Shown piece by piece: positions 61,601-64,000 of a stretch of 64,000 nt of DNA. Made by a program: the position numbers and the translations under genes. How positions within the stretch are numbered: position 1 is the stretch's first letter; each line of letters begins with the position of its first letter. This stretch comes from Caecitellus pseudoparvulus (taxonomy: Eukaryota; Bigyra: Bicosoecida), in assembly GCA_965644315.1 (NCBI GenBank), contig CBFFRQ010000069.1:310001-374000 (forward strand). Reading direction: 5' to 3'. The notes under the pieces are model-generated. The model did no database searches. It had not been told where the DNA came from and was given only the letters and a program-made list of their open reading frames with translations.

Positions 61601-64000
61601 GGAGGCTGTGCGCAGGGGCCGTGCCGACATGTCTGTTCCAGATGCGATGGACAAGGGGCTGAGATGGTCGGCAGTGGATGCTTGGCGGACCCAGATGGTC
61701 GCATTCTGCAGCATCATTCGAGCGTGGCCGATGGGCACTTCTCCTGGCCAGCCCTCTCGTACCATGAGTTCAAAGGCAAATGCCAGAAGTGCCCCTCGGT
61801 GGCGAGAATCGACCAAGAAGTTGTCTGCAAGATGAAAGTCCCCCTGGGCAGCGTGGCTGATGGCGGTGCGGGCTTGACCTAGGCGGTCCATCCACTCAAA
61901 CCACTGCTGCCTGGCCCAAACGATGGGGTTGTACTCCTCTCCAGGCTCTTCGTATGCATCTACAGCAGTGGTGGCTCCGGCATCTGTAATGTCGGCAGGG
62001 GTCAGCACTGTGTCCACAGGCAACAAGAAGGACGAGCCATTCGCGTTGGTGAGGCGCACAGTCTGAGCTGCCCGGCGCTGCACAGCAACTGGGCTGCGCA
62101 GGGCTGTGGGTGTGCCAGCGACTGACACAGAAAGTGAGGCAAAAATGCCCGACGCGCCCGCAGTCGGCAACTGAGACCCGAAGCCAGACGGCTGCGACAG
62201 CGCAGAGATGCCTGAAATGCGCTGCCCTGACACACTCCCGAGCGGTCCCCGGGAGCCAGCAGTTGTGACCGGACTGGGCACCAGACTCCCTGGTACTTCT
62301 CGCAGTGCTGCAAGGGTTCGACGAGTCTCTTGGTCCCAAGAAGCCCTCTCGGCCGCTGCGCTCGTGCTGAGTGCAGCCCTCCACTCGGCTTCGATGGTCT
62401 CCTGGGGAATGCTGCCCAGGTCGCTGGCTGCCGCGGGCACTGGCATGCACTCTGCATCCACAGCGCTTAAATCAGCGTCCTCTTGACCAGGGTCCTCCAG
62501 CTCTCGAGGCGTGGCTTGGACGCGGTAAGAGGTCAGGCTCAGCTCCCTCGCCCAGGGGGAGCCCGTGCCGAGAGAGAACCGCGTCTGGGCTCCGCTCACA
62601 AAGAGGGGGGTGGCCCCACCGCCACCAACGCTCCGCCGGCGCCCACGGCCATTTTGAGGCAGGTCGGCACTGGACACAACAGGCACCTCCCTGCCCATGG
62701 CCAGCACGTCAGCTCTCGGCAGCCTGCCGCGCCTGATGAAGGGGTGGCTCAGCAGCTCCGACACCGGCGCCCGCACTCGTGGAACAGGGGTCAGGCACCT
62801 ACTCAAAAAGTGCTGCAGCTCCGGGGATGTCATCGGTGGCAGGCGCTTGGACAGGTCAATTAAGACTGCCGAGCGCTCGGAGTCAGGCGTGGAAGCTGTG
62901 CTGGCATCTTGAGGTGGAAGGCTGGCAATTCGGCGGAGGTCCGGCAAATTCACAGGGCCCAGTGGTGCTGGCCCTGGAAACATGCTCAGACTCCGCACTT
63001 TCGCCATGCCCTTGGGGGGCAGTGACGCGCGAGGTGTCCTGTGGCTGCGGGGGGGCAGCCCACCCGTCGTGGCGGAGCGCCCCGGAGCATCCGCGACTGG
63101 CGTGCTTGCACGCTGAGGCGGGTCTTGATCCACGGATGACTCACGGGCCAAGGTGTGAGACGCCCCTTCCTCTGACTGGGGGGCGCGAATGGCTGGGAGC
63201 GGGGATGGCATGCTGCCGCCAGCGCCAGCCGCTTCTTGCGGCGGCCCGCCCAGGCGAAGGGTGCTCCCTGACTGTGATGACTGCTGATCCCGAGGACTGC
63301 CAGAGGACGTGCTGCCCGTATCTTCCGCCTGTGCACTTTGTGTGGCTTCGTCGGGGCATGGGATGGAGAGGGCGGGGTTTCCCAGCAACATCTGCAGCGC
63401 CATGGCACCCACTGCCCACGTGTCCACTTTCCTGCTCAGCTTGACCTTGCCACTGGCCGTTGTCAGGCGCAAGCGAGCTGCTGAGCCAAACCCGGTGATT
63501 TTCACAGTACCTGACCCGGACAGGAGGGCGCTGTCGCAGGACAAGGAACCATGCACGACGGAGCAGCTGTGCAGGTGGGCCAGGCCGCTGAGGATGTGCC
63601 GGGTGTACCGAGCAACGACGTCTTCTGACAGCCGGCCGAAGCGCGTGAGCAGAGATCGCAGAGTGCCACCAGGCGCATACTCAGTGAACATGCGGAACAC
63701 TTTCGGCTGCTGCTCCACACCAAGGTATGAGATAACGTGCCGATGCCTCGACTCTCGCAGGATGCGGCGCTCCATCTGGGTGGCCCTGATGGCATCCGAC
63801 ATGCTGACACGGGGGACGCTTGGTGATGACACCCCGCCACTGGATGCATCCTGCGAAGGAGGTGGCTGCAAGCCAAGGTGATCACTGCCGAGAGGCACAA
63901 ACTTTGGTGAGGCGGCGTTTCACCCCGACCGCCGGGAGAAGGCCAAGCTCTGCTCAGGGGTAAGGGCCAGGGAGACGTCACGCACATCAGTGTACTGTCC
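58631..64000 (-). CDS. MAP3K-like pseudokinase with SH3 domains, 5' end outside window
   Basis: Main exon 58631-63884; a partial upstream exon 63930-64000+ (GQYTDVRDVSLALTPEQSL) joins in phase across a 45-nt intron. The kinase N-lobe beta1-beta3 lies off the window. Visible: alphaC-type QMERRILRESRHRHVISYLG, hinge MFTEYAPGGTLRSLL, HILSGLAHLHSCSVVHGSLS and VKITGFGSAARL, then VDTWAVGAMALQMLLGNPAL. After a ~120-residue insertion comes ELLSHPFIRR. The catalytic HRD is HGS (about 63545-63555) and DFG is GFG (about 63488-63500), so it should be catalytically dead. The remaining ~1,300 residues are mostly low complexity. A degenerate SH3 lies near 59600-59745 (RPYFARSPTELHVVPGDIVS) and a good C-terminal SH3 near 58740-58930 (VRAVTHFSASRDDEVDLDVG, GWWEGRN). 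Probably a scaffold in a kinase cascade. Confidence 0.82.

Noticed and set aside
1-64000. Transposons, viral genes, CRISPR arrays or bacterial operons
   Set aside because: No transposase, integrase, reverse transcriptase, capsid gene, terminal repeat or spaced repeat array was seen; the only repeats are the BPI/gene X duplications.

Overview
This window is nuclear DNA from a GC-rich, gene-dense unicellular eukaryote. Genes have ATG starts, short introns (mostly about 50-150 nt, GT..AG, many with GTGCGT or GTGAGT donors) and very small gaps between them. Canonical eukaryotic genes are present: eL13, uS9/RPS16, RFC3, NF-YB, NOT3/CNOT3, COMMD and uracil phosphoribosyltransferase. A WDR92/DNAAF10 homologue (axonemal dynein assembly) and a tubulin-tyrosine-ligase-like gene point to a flagellated alga or protist. 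I cannot place the lineage from sequence alone. I support 31 genes, most with intron/exon models in which splice phases and family motifs agree.

Layout. 1-12 kb: a partial TTLL gene, an ankyrin/multi-TM protein with an XK-like signature, an ARF-like GTPase, a mitochondrial PPR-like protein, RFC3 and an inositol-type sugar transporter. 12-20 kb: a PP2C phosphatase with a huge disordered tail, a secretory-pathway PDZ-PA-PA-J protein, and UPRT. 20-33 kb: COMMD, a Pro/Ser-rich ORF, CNOT3, a three-RRM protein, NF-YB, eL13, DUF1761, WDR92 and RPS16. 33-47 kb: a USP32-like deubiquitinase with EF-hands and a C-terminal CAAX box, a MED8-like protein, a tiny four-exon gene, an LRR protein, and a 1,931-residue WW-cNMP-PH-inositol-5-phosphatase-RGS fusion. 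47-57.5 kb: a recently rearranged cluster of four secreted LBP/BPI-fold genes and two copies of an unrecognised glycine-rich/coiled-coil gene. 57.5-64 kb: a coiled-coil protein and a MAP3K-like pseudokinase with SH3 domains that runs off the right edge.

How the parts relate. Genes alternate strands. Convergent neighbours are separated by as little as 1-52 bp, so their 3' UTRs must overlap, and divergent neighbours share intergenic regions of 150-720 bp. The most unusual region is the LBP/BPI cluster. The last ~755 bp of coding sequence are almost identical in all four copies. Two short patches in the N-terminal barrel differ sharply although the DNA around them is nearly identical in three copies, and one copy carries a frameshift exactly in one of those patches. 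A 1.42-kb block (the first exon of a BPI gene, a 149-bp divergent promoter and a complete partner gene) is duplicated 7,203 bp apart without indels. Other points of interest are the WW-cNMP-PH-5-phosphatase-RGS fusion with an altered catalytic motif, the SH3 pseudokinase, the PDZ-PA-PA-J protein and an ARL lacking the switch II glutamine.
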